Notes under the pieces: model-generated | What the model was told of the DNA's origin: nothing | Databases searched by the model: none | What the model saw: only the letters and a program-made list of their open reading frames with translations | DNA from: Olleya sp. Bg11-27 | GTDB lineage: Bacteria; Bacteroidota; Bacteroidia; Flavobacteriales; Flavobacteriaceae | NCBI RefSeq assembly: GCF_002831645.1 | Contig: NZ_CP025117.1 | Coordinates: 1,185,514 to 1,249,513, forward strand | Direction of reading: 5' to 3' | Length of the DNA stretch: 64,000 nucleotides | Translations under genes and position numbers: made by a program | In this document: piece after piece, positions 1 to 8,858 of the stretch | How positions within the stretch are numbered: the first letter of the stretch is position 1 | Layout of the letters: every line of letters starts with the position of its first letter

Positions 1-644
1 ATAACGAGTGTTTTGAGCCTTACACGTCTAACATTTATACGCGTCGTGTATTATCAGGAGAGTTTATTGTAGTAAACAAGCATTTATTAGAAGATTTAGT
101 AGACTTAGGATTATGGAATGATGATCTTAAAAATGAAATCATGAGAGCTAATGGTTCTGTGCAAGACGTCGCTATTATTCCTCAAGATATAAAGGATTTA
201 TATAAAACAGTATGGGAGTTAAGCATGAAAGACATTATTGATATGTCTAGACAACGTGGTTACTTTATAGATCAATCACAATCGCTTAACTTATTCTTGG
301 AAGGTGCAACTATGGCTAAACTGACTTCAATGCATTTTTACGCATGGAAAAGTGGTTTAAAAACAGGAATGTACTACTTAAGATCTAAGAGTGCTGTAGA
401 CGCAAAGAAAATGACGGTTACAAAACAAAAGAAAGCCGAACCAGTTGCTGTTAAAGCAACCGTTGAAGTTATAGAGAACGATGGTGTTGCTCAAAAACAA
501 CAAAAAGCAGCTGATACAGCAGTTAAGTTGGCTAATACTTCTAGTAGTGTAGAAGGAGAAGCAATGACACCAGAAGAAATGAAAGCATTAATTGCTCAAG
601 CTAAAGAAGCGGAAGGTGATGATTGCCTAATGTGTGGTTCTTAA
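1..644 (+). CDS. nrdA: Ribonucleoside-diphosphate reductase alpha subunit, C-terminal part (5' end outside window)
   Basis: This is the last 213 codons of the catalytic subunit of class I ribonucleotide reductase, which makes dNDPs from NDPs in the cytoplasm. The reading frame is open from base 3, and the first visible residues are N-E-C-F-E, the Asn/Cys/Glu active-site loop (N437, C439 and E441 in the E. coli enzyme), followed by [16 protein letters not shown]. Further on are [22 protein letters not shown]-type residues of the barrel end. The extreme C-terminus, DDCLMCGS, carries the mobile cysteine pair that re-reduces the active site; here it is a close CxxC. The linker before it (residues about 90-200 of the visible part) is Lys/Ala/Glu rich and variable. 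A terminator follows. The family call is secure; the start lies upstream of the window. Confidence 0.95.
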   Translation, partial: NECFEPYTSNIYTRRVLSGEFIVVNKHLLEDLVDLGLWNDDLKNEIMRANGSVQDVAIIPQDIKDLYKTVWELSMKDIIDMSRQRGYFIDQSQSLNLFLEGATMAKLTSMHFYAWKSGLKTGMYYLRSKSAVDAKKMTVTKQKKAEPVAVKATVEVIENDGVAQKQQKAADTAVKLANTSSSVEGEAMTPEEMKALIAQAKEAEGDDCLMCGS

Positions 645-694
645 AAAGAATGGATAAGATTGCTGAGCTTATCTAAATTAAAGTGTTATAATCT

Positions 695-730
695 AAAAAA
701 GTGCCTTGATAATTTCGAGGTACTTTTTTT
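695..730 (+). terminator. Intrinsic terminator after nrdA
   Basis: An A-rich tract leads into arms GTGCCTT and AAGGCAC-like (GAGGTAC) with G-U pairing, followed by seven T. It lies about 50 bp after the nrdA stop codon. Confidence 0.75.
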
Positions 731-1131
731 AGCGCCTTTTTTGAAAAATAAAAAAGAGGATAGTTGTCTGTTGTACAGGCTTTTAGGTGTTTAATTGTTG
801 AAAAACAAAAAAATAAAAGAGTATGAGTGTATAATTAGAAATGCTGAAGAATAGTACAAAAAAAAGGGACATCGTGAAATATCCCTCTTGGCTATATATT
901 TTTTACAATAATTGGTTCCGACGCCTATTTTGTAATTATAAAAATATGAGAATTTATATTCTCTTACTTTCTTCTTCAAAGAAACAAAATAAGTTTCTAC
1001 CTGCCAAGTTAAATATTTCTATAAAAAATTTATAATCTCTTAGCGACTGTATTGTATGTAGTTGGAGAGATTAAATAGTTATTAACTAATTCTAGAGTTT
1101 ATTAACAACTAGAATTATAAAAAAGTAGAAT
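731..1131. other. Non-coding gap, nothing recognised
   Basis: About 400 bp, very A+T rich, between the nrdA terminator and the 313-aa gene. Two overlapping short ORFs on opposite strands have low-complexity Phe/Tyr/Lys/Asn translations and no recognisable motif, so I do not call them genes. I saw no tRNA-like fold, no clear repeat and no convincing -33/-7 promoter pair. The promoter of the next gene presumably lies in its last 100 bp. Confidence 0.6.
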
Positions 1132-2073
1132 ATGTATAATTTTGTAATTTATAGAGTGGCACTCTTAAATAAAGCCAAAGAAGAGCAAATATTAAGTCGT
1201 TTTAATGGAGAAACTGATTTGTTAAAAATTTTTAATCAATTTTATAGTGCATACCAGAAGCCGAATGCTGTTTATTTCAATAAGCAAGGGAAGAAAAAAG
1301 CTTTTTCAATAACTTCGGATATTGAATGTAATGACAAGGAAAGGAGTCTAATTTCTTATTTAGATTCAGCTTATAGTGGCGAAAGTCTAGAAATACGAAG
1401 TCCGTTTAATAAACTTAATTATGTAGTTGGAAAAGAAGAACTACAGAGTAGAAAAGTGTTTTCATGCATCCATATTCCAGAAGGTTCAAAATTTGGGTAT
1501 ATAGTGTTTGAAAGTAAAGCGAATCATGGTGTCAAAGTGATTTTTGAAAGACAATTTCAAAAATTTTTAAATGAATTAGGTTTTCAGGATTTTAGAGTTC
1601 AAATAAAACCAAGTTTAAATTTTAATTATTTATCAAATATGATTGATAAAGGGACGCTTAAAAAAGTAAGATTGATTAATTATAAATACACAGAAGGTAG
1701 TCAATATAGTTTATGGAATGTTAAATCAGGTAATCAACATACTGAAGAATGGAAATCTACAAGTAAAACAAACAATGATGTTACTAAACATGAGTTAGGG
1801 CACTTATTTTTCTCAAATGTCAATAAGAACGAGAAGATTTCTTTTTTGGATGAATATCTAGTTGACGAAATTGCTTTTGAGATATGTCATAATGGCTCCT
1901 CTAAAACGTTTTATATCAAAGATAAATCTAAAATGAGATCTAATATTGATGTCTCTAATAGGTTAAGTTTTGAAGGTGGGCAGTCTACTTATTTGTCTCT
2001 GAAACGGGCGGCTTTGGATTTGATTGATGAAATGTTCGATAATAATCGTTTAAGATTAAGTGAAGCAGCTTAA
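1132..2073 (+). CDS. Unrecognised 313-aa protein with an HELGH motif
   Basis: I do not recognise this family. It has no signal peptide or membrane segment, so it should be cytoplasmic. The sequence is Lys/Asn/Phe rich and hydrophilic. One notable motif is H-E-L-G-H at residues 220-224, which fits the HExxH zinc-metalloprotease pattern. It is followed by D-E-Y-L-V-D-E-I-A-F-E about 16 residues later, which could supply a third acidic ligand, but this is only suggestive. The N-terminal half (residues 1-150) looks like mixed alpha/beta with no motif I can name. The gene stands alone: an empty 400 bp precedes it and its own hairpin terminator follows. Codon use is A+T rich even for this genome, so recent acquisition is possible. 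Being a solitary accessory gene, a stress or defence role is conceivable but unsupported. Confidence 0.75.
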   Translation: MYNFVIYRVALLNKAKEEQILSRFNGETDLLKIFNQFYSAYQKPNAVYFNKQGKKKAFSITSDIECNDKERSLISYLDSAYSGESLEIRSPFNKLNYVVGKEELQSRKVFSCIHIPEGSKFGYIVFESKANHGVKVIFERQFQKFLNELGFQDFRVQIKPSLNFNYLSNMIDKGTLKKVRLINYKYTEGSQYSLWNVKSGNQHTEEWKSTSKTNNDVTKHELGHLFFSNVNKNEKISFLDEYLVDEIAFEICHNGSSKTFYIKDKSKMRSNIDVSNRLSFEGGQSTYLSLKRAALDLIDEMFDNNRLRLSEAA

Positions 2074-2078
2074 TCTAA

Positions 2079-2108
2079 AAAAGCATCCAGAAATGGATGC
2101 TTTTTTTA
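2079..2108 (+). terminator. Intrinsic terminator after the 313-aa gene; inverted twin at 3411-3441
   Basis: Perfect stem AGCATCC/GGATGCT with loop AGAAAT, followed by seven T. The same 26-base sequence occurs in reverse complement at 3411-3441. Confidence 0.85.
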
Positions 2109-2158
2109 TTTAAAAATTGCAATAATATAGTATCTTTCTAATCTAAAATTAAGTCCCA

Positions 2159-2665
2159 ATGGAAGCTCCTGAAATTATTACACCTGTGTTAGTATGTAAG
2201 CACTGCGATATGACTATACAAGAAGACGATGCTTTTTGTGAAGAATGTGGGTATCCAATTAAAGGAAGTGAACAAGACGTTGCTAAGTTTTATGCTAAGC
2301 GCGTTATGGATAAAAGAAAAAATAATAATGCAGAAGAAAAAATTAAATCTGCAAGAAACACATTGTATGTAATAGCGGGTGTTGTTTTTCTTTTTGGTCT
2401 GTTTTTGTTTTTTAAAAATGGCGATAATGTCGCGTTGTTAGTTAATTTTATACTAGGTGCTATTTATATGCTGCTAGGTACGTGGTCTAAACAAAAACCT
2501 TTGGTTGCATTGCTTTTAGGGTTGTTACTATATATTACTATTATTGTTATTTCCGCGATAGCAGATCCTCTTTCTTTGGTAGCTGGTGTGATATGGAAAG
2601 TTTTGATTATTGCGTATTTAGGAAAGGGCATTTACTCCGCCTCTTCAATTAATAAAGCGGCTTAA
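2159..2665 (+). CDS. Zinc-ribbon domain membrane protein
   Basis: 168 aa. The N-terminus is a small zinc ribbon with two knuckles, C13-x2-C16 and C27-x2-C30, followed by a charged linker (DKRKNNNAEEKIKSARN) and three or four hydrophobic segments between about residues 62 and 158. The ribbon should face the cytoplasm. The stop codon overlaps the start of the next gene by one base (TAATG), so the two are translationally coupled and probably work together. The partner has the same kind of ribbon fused to a CPBP protease domain. The function of this one is unknown; it may be a membrane partner or regulator of the protease. The start is the only Met before the ribbon. Confidence 0.85.
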   Translation: MEAPEIITPVLVCKHCDMTIQEDDAFCEECGYPIKGSEQDVAKFYAKRVMDKRKNNNAEEKIKSARNTLYVIAGVVFLFGLFLFFKNGDNVALLVNFILGAIYMLLGTWSKQKPLVALLLGLLLYITIIVISAIADPLSLVAGVIWKVLIIAYLGKGIYSASSINKAA

Positions 2666-3411
2666 TGAGTTTTTTATGTAGGCAATGCAATTATAGTTTT
2701 GAAACTAAAGTTAAATTTTGTTCGCAATGCGGAGCATCTGTAGCAATAACCACGACAACTAAAAAGATAAAAAATGTAAATATTATCATTAGTTTTTATG
2801 TCGCTATGTTAGTGTTTATAGTGTCGGCATATTATGTGGATATTACATTTCCTTTTAATTTAGAAGCAGAGCTCATTGTAGAAATAGGTTTTGCTTGTAT
2901 TGTTATTGGCTTTGCTTCTTTGGATTTGCAGCCCATTTTAAAACTTTATAGTTTTAAAACTATAAAGCTTAAGCTTATTGTTTTTTCAATTATAACACCG
3001 ATCGTAACCAGTTTATTTGTTTATTTTTTTATTGAATTTATTAATTATGTGTTTTTATTATCTAATGATACAAACTACTATCAGAGTTATTTGTATCTAG
3101 ATTATCCTTTGTTTTGGGCTATTGTATTTATCGCTATTTTGCCTCCAATTATTGAGGAGTTAGCGTTTAGAGGTGTGCTTTTTAATCAATTGCAAAAAGT
3201 GACTAGTAATAAGGTTACAATAATAGCGACCGCCTTTCTGTTTGCTTTAATACATTTCTCTATACTCTCTTTTTTATGGATTTTTCCTTTTGGATTGTTG
3301 TTAGGGTATTTGAGAAGTCGTTATAGTACTTTGTGGTTAGGTATTATAATTCATTTTATTCATAATTTGAGCATAGTCTTGTTGGATTACTATAATTTCT
3401 ATGCTTTTTAA
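2665..3411 (+). CDS. Zinc-ribbon CPBP-family intramembrane metalloprotease
   Basis: 248 aa. The N-terminal zinc ribbon uses C5, C8, C19 and C22. The rest is a multi-pass membrane domain carrying the three CPBP (CAAX protease/Abi) motifs: EExxxR at E164-E165-R169, a conserved His at H197 (FALIHFS) and HxxxN-type H230/N234 near the end. These are the expected glutamate-dependent intramembrane protease residues, so the enzyme should be active. CPBP proteins act on prenylated or other membrane substrates and include bacteriocin self-immunity proteins; the substrate here is unknown. It overlaps the previous zinc-ribbon gene by one base and is presumably co-translated with it. The pair is flanked by inverted copies of one terminator hairpin. 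Confidence 0.88.
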   Translation: MSFLCRQCNYSFETKVKFCSQCGASVAITTTTKKIKNVNIIISFYVAMLVFIVSAYYVDITFPFNLEAELIVEIGFACIVIGFASLDLQPILKLYSFKTIKLKLIVFSIITPIVTSLFVYFFIEFINYVFLLSNDTNYYQSYLYLDYPLFWAIVFIAILPPIIEELAFRGVLFNQLQKVTSNKVTIIATAFLFALIHFSILSFLWIFPFGLLLGYLRSRYSTLWLGIIIHFIHNLSIVLLDYYNFYAF

Positions 3412-3441
3412 AACAAAAAAAAGCATCCATTTCTGGATGCT
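3411..3441 (-). terminator. Intrinsic terminator of the OmpA-like gene (minus strand)
   Basis: Read on the minus strand: AGCATCC, loop AGAAAT, GGATGCT, then eight T. It sits between the convergent CPBP and OmpA-like genes. It is an exact inverted twin of the terminator at 2079-2108. Confidence 0.8.
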
Positions 3442-3463
3442 CTTGATATAAACTATTTTTTAG

Positions 3464-4321
3464 TTACTCTTGGTTTGATCCCATTAAAGCAAAAAACTTG
3501 TCAATATTTGGTAATAAAACGATACGCGTACGTCTGTTTCTAGAACGTCCTTCTTTAGTATCATTATCCGTAAGCGGTTGGTAGCTACTTCTTCCAGATG
3601 CAATTAATTTTTCTGGAGCAACATCAAACTCTTTTTGAAGCTTTCTAACGACAGAAGTTGCGCGTAATACACTTAAGTCCCAGTTGTCAGTTACTTTTGC
3701 TGTACTTATTGTTCTAGCATCTGTATGACCTTCTATCATAACATCAATACTTGGTTCTGAATTGATAACATCAGCAAGTTTTTGTAAGATCTTGTCAGCT
3801 TTGTTGCTTATTCTATAACTTCCACTGTTAAATAACATTTTGTCAGAAATTGAAATCATAACAACAGTCTCATCAATACTGATTGCTATATCATCACTTT
3901 CGTCTAAATCTGTAGTGTCTACAAAACGTTTTAAATTTAGTGATAATGCTAGGTTCATAGAGTCTTCAAGAGTAGTGTAATATTGCATCACATCAGGACT
4001 TACTTTGCTTAAAGTTTCGCGCATCTCAACTTTCATTTTTTCAGAAACGACCGCTTTGTTACCAACTGCATCAAATTTAGTTTGATTCTCTTCTGTTAAG
4101 ACTCCTACTTCATCAGTAAGATTGTTGATTTTTGAATTATACTCAGTTACTCTAGCTTCAATTTGCGAAAATTTAGTCTGCAAGTCTTCATTTTCGACTT
4201 GAGTCTTTTGTAATTGACTAGCTAATTCAGATTTTTGTTCTTCAAGTGCAACATATTTCTTTTTTGATACACAAGATGTAAGTAAAACTACAGTAATTAG
4301 TACTATTGATATTTTTCTCAT
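3464..4321 (-). CDS. OmpA-family peptidoglycan-binding lipoprotein
   Basis: 285 aa. The signal sequence ends in a lipobox (VVLLTSC, Cys17), so the protein is a lipoprotein. Residues 20-85 form a Leu/Gln/Glu-rich heptad pattern typical of a coiled coil. The C-terminal OmpA/MotB domain (about 160-275) contains the peptidoglycan-binding signature around EGHTDAR and the later RSRNRRTRIVL stretch, whose Asp and Arg bind diaminopimelate. It would tether the outer membrane to the cell wall. The architecture (lipobox, coiled coil, OmpA domain) is common in Flavobacteria. It is transcribed alone and has its own terminator. The start gives a compact signal peptide directly. Confidence 0.92.
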   Translation of the reverse strand: MRKISIVLITVVLLTSCVSKKKYVALEEQKSELASQLQKTQVENEDLQTKFSQIEARVTEYNSKINNLTDEVGVLTEENQTKFDAVGNKAVVSEKMKVEMRETLSKVSPDVMQYYTTLEDSMNLALSLNLKRFVDTTDLDESDDIAISIDETVVMISISDKMLFNSGSYRISNKADKILQKLADVINSEPSIDVMIEGHTDARTISTAKVTDNWDLSVLRATSVVRKLQKEFDVAPEKLIASGRSSYQPLTDNDTKEGRSRNRRTRIVLLPNIDKFFALMGSNQE

Positions 4322-4385
4322 AAAGTCATTAATTTATTTAGTTACTGTATTTACGTTAATTAATATTATTTGGATGTTTTGTTCC

Positions 4386-5114
4386 TCATTTTTTTAAAAT
4401 ATCTGTACCTAAATATGTGTTGTCCTTATTATAATACCAAGCACGAATCTTAGGAATCTTTATTTTACTGACCTCCTCGGTTTCTGCTAACAAAATATAT
4501 TCTCCAGTGTCAGTTTTGATCTTTCCGCTTGTATCTGTCTTGTAAAATTGATACACTTCCAGCGCATAGGTTTTTGGGTCAAAATAAAAAAACCAAACAT
4601 CACTACCTATACTTATATCATATGATACTTGTAGTACTAAATATGATTTTCCTTTTAATTTTTTCTGTTCTACCTTTTGGTTTATAATCGTTCCGTCGTC
4701 TTTTAACTTCATTGGTAAGCCATAAAGATAGGTGTAGTAATTTTTAAATAAAACGGCTCTGTCACAGTTTAAATTATTTGCTTTAGCAATCGCTTCAGGT
4801 AGTTTTGATTGTCCATTAAAAATAATCTTACAGGTGTCTTTTAGAACTGTATATTCTGTAATAGTAGTGTCTTTTGTTGTTTTAAGATAGAAGGTTTCTT
4901 TTGGTAAGTTGATAATAATTTGGCTATCTCTATTTGGACTTTTAGGAGTTTCCATAGTGACTAATAATGTGTCATTAAAGGTGTTCCAATGGTTGTAAGG
5001 ATCATGATGGCTAATCGCTTTGTTTAATAAGTCATCACCGGTGATGGTTTGTGCAGATATAATATTAAAGCTAGTTAGTGTAAGTAATAATAAGGTTAGG
5101 TGTAATTGTTTCAT
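4386..5114 (-). CDS. Secreted DUF6503-like protein
   Basis: 242 aa with a clear Sec signal peptide (LLLLTLTSFNIISAQ, cleavage after about residue 21). The mature part is beta-rich, starting with a D-x-L-L-N-K-A-I-x-x-H-D motif followed by a W-N-T-F pattern. This resembles the DUF6503 family of Bacteroidetes secreted proteins, which may have a lipoprotein-carrier-like fold. The function is unknown. Two cysteines (in KDTCKII and LNCDRAV) could form a disulfide. It lies 64 bp upstream of the OmpA-like lipoprotein on the same strand and could be co-transcribed with it, so an envelope role is likely. Confidence 0.8.
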   Translation of the reverse strand: MKQLHLTLLLLTLTSFNIISAQTITGDDLLNKAISHHDPYNHWNTFNDTLLVTMETPKSPNRDSQIIINLPKETFYLKTTKDTTITEYTVLKDTCKIIFNGQSKLPEAIAKANNLNCDRAVLFKNYYTYLYGLPMKLKDDGTIINQKVEQKKLKGKSYLVLQVSYDISIGSDVWFFYFDPKTYALEVYQFYKTDTSGKIKTDTGEYILLAETEEVSKIKIPKIRAWYYNKDNTYLGTDILKK

Positions 5115-5194
5115 GACTAATTAATTAAGGACTAAAAATACAAAAGAAACTATAGGTCGGTTTACTTTAGTTAGGAGTGTTAGTTGGATTAAAA

Positions 5195-5226
5195 CAAAAA
5201 ACCATCAGTAAGACTGATGGTTTTTA
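5195..5226 (-). terminator. Intrinsic terminator after the PiT transporter gene
   Basis: Perfect stem ACCATCAGT/ACTGATGGT with a 3-base loop. On the minus strand it is followed by a T-rich tract, 25 bp past the transporter stop codon. The T run on the other side makes it potentially bidirectional. Confidence 0.85.
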
Positions 5227-5249
5227 TAGGTAATATAATTTTTAATTTA

Positions 5250-7535
5250 TTACGATTCTTCAATAGAGGCAGGTGTTACAGAGCTATCATGTGCATTATG
5301 ATATTCTTCCAGAAGATTCATTGTAGCACTTAATAAATCTTTAGTTTCTGATAATAAATTAAAGTATAATGTGGTGTTTTTCGGACTAGATTCTTCTGTT
5401 CTAGTACGTTCTACTTGTTTTAGTATTTTAGAAGATACAAGTTCCATTATTTCTTTCTTTCTTCCTAAGATGTCTCCAATTTGCTCGAAAGAACCGGAAT
5501 TAAATGCATTTTGTACATTGTTAAATAAAAGGTCAAAACGACTATCAATTTCTTTTAACTCTTTAATCTGGCTAAATTTTAGCTTCTTATGATTGTTGTT
5601 CACATGCTTATGACTCATTTTAGTGATGTAGTCTAAAGATTGTGTCATATCCTGAAGAGATCCTAAAATGTTGATGTAGAAATTACTAGCGTTTAAACTA
5701 GATTCGTCTAAATTTTTAATAAAATAGAAGATATTATCTCTAAGTGAATCTACTTCATCAGATAATTTAATGACTTGTTTTTTGTTTTTCTTTAAAAGCA
5801 CGCTGTCTTGTTTGGCTAAACCGTTGATAGCATTGGTGTAAATTTTGTTTCCTCTTTTTACAACATTCGCAATGTTTTTTGCACTTTCGTGAATGACACC
5901 TTGAACAGAGCTACTTTCTGAATCTGTTAAACTATCTTCTGCTATAGTCTTGTTAGATGATTCTTTATGTGCTAAAAAGTTTCTTACTAATAAAATAGCG
6001 GTTAATAATAATAAGATTGGAGCCATTACTTTCGGGTTCCAGTTTATTAAAAATACAACTGTTCCTGCAGCAAAAAAGGCTCCAAAAGCAGTTCCAAACC
6101 AACCACCAATAACATTTAGTACACCAGCAACTCTGTATACAGCACTTTCACGACCCCAAGCGCGATCGGCAAAAGAAGTTCCCATAGCGACCATAAAAGT
6201 CACATAAGTTGTAGATAAAGGTAATTTCATAGAAGTCGCAACAGATATTAATACTCCAGCAACCATTAAGTTTACAGAGGCTCTAATCATATCAAAAGCT
6301 GGTAGGTCTTTGCTTTGTGATTTTGTTAGCGCTTTTCCTGTTGGCTTTTCAAAACTTCTTCCTATTTTTTCTTGTGTAGATTTTGGTACAATAGCACTAA
6401 AATAATCTGATAACGCAGAGGTTCCTTTAACGATACCTCTTGATAGCATGTTTGGTTCAAATTTTTCGTGTGTATCACCTTGGCTCGATAGGCTTAGTTC
6501 TGTTTCTGCAACCGTTTTTGCCTTTTTAGAAAACCATAAGGTTAATACCATGATGGCCCCAGCAATAAATAATAATAATGGCTCGGCTGGTACTTTCTTA
6601 TCTAGTACAGCCATTGAGAAATCTGCAGGTAATGTTCCAAAAGTAGAAAAAGCATGTTGCATGGCTTCAAAAGAATGGTAAGCAGCCATAGGGACACCAA
6701 TAAAGTTAACTAAGTCATTTCCTGAAAAGGCTAATGCTAGTCCAAATGTACCGACTGCAATTACAATGATAAGGACACTTTTATTAGTTAGTTTTTGGAA
6801 GGCATAAGAAAATAATGTCCATAGCACTATACTGGCTAGTATAATGTAAAGTTCGTTACCATCAATAACGCCGCTTATATTCTTATAGTATGGTGTTCCT
6901 TTTAATCCTTTTAGGAAGATAAAATAGGTTATGGCAGCTAATGAGACACCACCAAATATAGCACCAAAGTATTTTGATTTATTTTCGTATTGAAACGTAA
7001 ATATTAAACGCGAGACCCATTGCACTAAAGCTCCAATGGTAAACGCTATAAAAACAGACATGACTATACCTGATATTATTTCGATGGCTTTTTCAGTGTT
7101 TATATACTTGCCTAAATCTGCAAAAGTTTGACTGTCTGAAGCGCTAATTTTAATTAAAGACATCACTACAGCTGCACCTAATAAGTTAAATACAATAGAT
7201 ACTGTTGTAGATGTTGGTAAACCTAAAGTGTTAAAAAAGTCTAATAGTAAAATATCGGTAATCATAACAGCCATGAAGATGTACATAATCTCTTCAAAGT
7301 TAAACATGGTCGGTACAAAAATTCCTTTTCTTGCAACTTCCATCATTCCGCTTGAAAACACGGCTCCGATAAAAATACCTAAACTGGCCACTATCATAAT
7401 AGTACGCATAGAAATGGCTTTGGAACCAATAGCAGAGTTTAAGAAGTTGATAGCATCATTACTGACTCCAACAACAATATCAACTACCGCTAATACGATG
7501 ATGGCAATCAACATAAATAAATAAATATTATCCAT
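5250..7535 (-). CDS. PiT-family inorganic phosphate transporter with fused PhoU-like C-terminal domain
   Basis: 761 aa inner-membrane transporter. Residues 1-520 hold two PiT half-repeats with the signature G-V-S-N-D-A-x-N-F near residue 25 and a second, degenerate copy GNDLVNFIGVP near 270. These Asn/Asp residues form the phosphate and cation site. About 12 hydrophobic segments are visible. Residues about 550-750 are soluble and helical with repeated Leu/Lys heptads, resembling a PhoU-like regulatory domain (DUF47-type), fused here in one chain. The upstream gene on the same strand is a phosphate-selective porin 77 bp away, so outer- and inner-membrane phosphate import are encoded together. 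An 11-bp direct repeat before the gene may be a PhoB site. Confidence 0.93.
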   Translation of the reverse strand: MDNIYLFMLIAIIVLAVVDIVVGVSNDAINFLNSAIGSKAISMRTIMIVASLGIFIGAVFSSGMMEVARKGIFVPTMFNFEEIMYIFMAVMITDILLLDFFNTLGLPTSTTVSIVFNLLGAAVVMSLIKISASDSQTFADLGKYINTEKAIEIISGIVMSVFIAFTIGALVQWVSRLIFTFQYENKSKYFGAIFGGVSLAAITYFIFLKGLKGTPYYKNISGVIDGNELYIILASIVLWTLFSYAFQKLTNKSVLIIVIAVGTFGLALAFSGNDLVNFIGVPMAAYHSFEAMQHAFSTFGTLPADFSMAVLDKKVPAEPLLLFIAGAIMVLTLWFSKKAKTVAETELSLSSQGDTHEKFEPNMLSRGIVKGTSALSDYFSAIVPKSTQEKIGRSFEKPTGKALTKSQSKDLPAFDMIRASVNLMVAGVLISVATSMKLPLSTTYVTFMVAMGTSFADRAWGRESAVYRVAGVLNVIGGWFGTAFGAFFAAGTVVFLINWNPKVMAPILLLLTAILLVRNFLAHKESSNKTIAEDSLTDSESSSVQGVIHESAKNIANVVKRGNKIYTNAINGLAKQDSVLLKKNKKQVIKLSDEVDSLRDNIFYFIKNLDESSLNASNFYINILGSLQDMTQSLDYITKMSHKHVNNNHKKLKFSQIKELKEIDSRFDLLFNNVQNAFNSGSFEQIGDILGRKKEIMELVSSKILKQVERTRTEESSPKNTTLYFNLLSETKDLLSATMNLLEEYHNAHDSSVTPASIEES

Positions 7536-7582
7536 AAGTTTTAATTAAAATAAGTTTGCAAATATCTTTACTGTTTTCGATT

Positions 7583-7604
7583 GCAATGTTATGACAATGT
7601 TATG
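7583..7604 (-). promoter_or_regulatory. 11-bp direct repeat, candidate PhoB box before the PiT gene
   Basis: On the coding strand two perfect copies of CATAACATTG occur exactly 11 bp apart. They lie about 48 bp before the start codon and just upstream of a near-consensus -7 box (GATATTTG). The 11-bp spacing matches PhoB half-site spacing. The repeat faces opposite to the one at 9132-9175. Confidence 0.5.
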
Positions 7605-7612
7605 TTTTTTAC

Positions 7613-8815
7613 TTAAAAATGGATGTCAAATCCAAGTCTAAAGGTAATATTATCTTCGCTACCATTAACTGTTGTATAGCTTAAATCTGTTTGTACTTTT
7701 AATTTGTGTCCTACTACGTATTTAGAACCACCTAAGGTGTATTGTTTTGTTGGAAGACTTCCTGTGATATCTTTATAAGTTAAAGATGTAAAACGACCGG
7801 CTATTTCATAATTACTTTTAAATAAGTACCCTGCTTGAAAATTTACGGCGTTTCCTGTTAAAACTATGTCTCCTGTTGGGGTGATACCATCACTATCTAT
7901 TGCGATAGGTTGATCAGCATCTCTTTTTGCATATTCGCCCATAAAAGAAAAACCTTTGTATTTAAACATGGCATCTGCAAATAGTGTGGTGACGTTTGTT
8001 TCATATAATGTACCATCGCTTTTAAACATGTAGTCGCCTAACCCACTACGTTCTCTAACAGCATTTTGGTTGTAGTTGTAAGTAAACCCAACCATTAGTT
8101 TAGGGCTTGCTTCCCGTTTTAAATCTGCTTGTACATAATCGCCTTTAGACTTAAAGTTTCCTAGAGGTAAAAATTCTAATCGTGCAGTGTATTGTAAACC
8201 ACCTTCGTTACCTTCTGAAACGTTACGTCCTTCTCCTTGAGAAATGGCTATTTTTTCTCGCATCAAAAACCCTCCTCCTAAATCAGATTTATGTCTAAGT
8301 TGGAGACCTAAATCGCGATCAAGATTAAAACGACTGTTTAGTAAAGAACGGTCTATAAGTTGAAGGTTTGCAGAGGATACTACACGTTCTATGTTTCCTG
8401 GTAATTTTGTTTGCCCTGCCCAGAGTTCAAAATTTTCTGCAAAATGCCACATGACAACAGCGTCGAGAATAATTCGAGGGGTGTTTCTATTAAAGTCATT
8501 AGCGCCAGAAATATCTCTATTGGATAATCCTAACTCTATTTTGTATTTTAATTTTGGACTGTATGCAAAACCATCAAATTTTAGACGTGCGCGACGGACT
8601 ATAAAATTGTGTTCTGGGTTAGTGTACTGCGAACCGTCATGGTCCCAGGAAGATACCGATCTAACTTGAAAGCGAGGCGCGAATCTTACGCTAAAAGAAC
8701 TGTCTTTTGCAGTAAAGTTAATTAAACCTTTGCCAAAAGAGGTGTCACTAATTTCTTGGGCATTTACAGAGAATGTGATGCACAGTAAAAGTGCAATACT
8801 TAGAGTAAGTTTCAT
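7613..8815 (-). CDS. Phosphate-selective porin (OprO/OprP family)
   Basis: 400 aa from the chosen start. An upstream in-frame Met would add ten residues before the signal peptide, so I start at M-K-L-T-L-S-I-A, giving cleavage after SVNAQ. The mature chain is an outer-membrane beta-barrel with the family features: an early VRRARLKFDG motif, aromatic-rich alternating strands, and a C-terminal LGFDIHF ending in Phe, as needed for Bam-dependent insertion. It should conduct phosphate or polyphosphate across the outer membrane. It precedes the PiT gene on the same strand and probably shares a transcript. The upstream region contains 11-bp repeats and an unusual nested inverted repeat that reaches to 10 bp before the start codon. 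Confidence 0.92.
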   Translation of the reverse strand: MKLTLSIALLLCITFSVNAQEISDTSFGKGLINFTAKDSSFSVRFAPRFQVRSVSSWDHDGSQYTNPEHNFIVRRARLKFDGFAYSPKLKYKIELGLSNRDISGANDFNRNTPRIILDAVVMWHFAENFELWAGQTKLPGNIERVVSSANLQLIDRSLLNSRFNLDRDLGLQLRHKSDLGGGFLMREKIAISQGEGRNVSEGNEGGLQYTARLEFLPLGNFKSKGDYVQADLKREASPKLMVGFTYNYNQNAVRERSGLGDYMFKSDGTLYETNVTTLFADAMFKYKGFSFMGEYAKRDADQPIAIDSDGITPTGDIVLTGNAVNFQAGYLFKSNYEIAGRFTSLTYKDITGSLPTKQYTLGGSKYVVGHKLKVQTDLSYTTVNGSEDNITFRLGFDIHF

Positions 8816-8858
8816 GTAATCATTTATTAGTTTTTGTCGCTGCAAATAACTAAAACTG

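Noticed and set aside
791-1035. Two short ORFs on opposite strands after nrdA
   Set aside because: They overlap each other, translate into low-complexity Phe/Lys/Asn-rich chains and have no start signal or motif. Chance ORFs in A+T-rich DNA.
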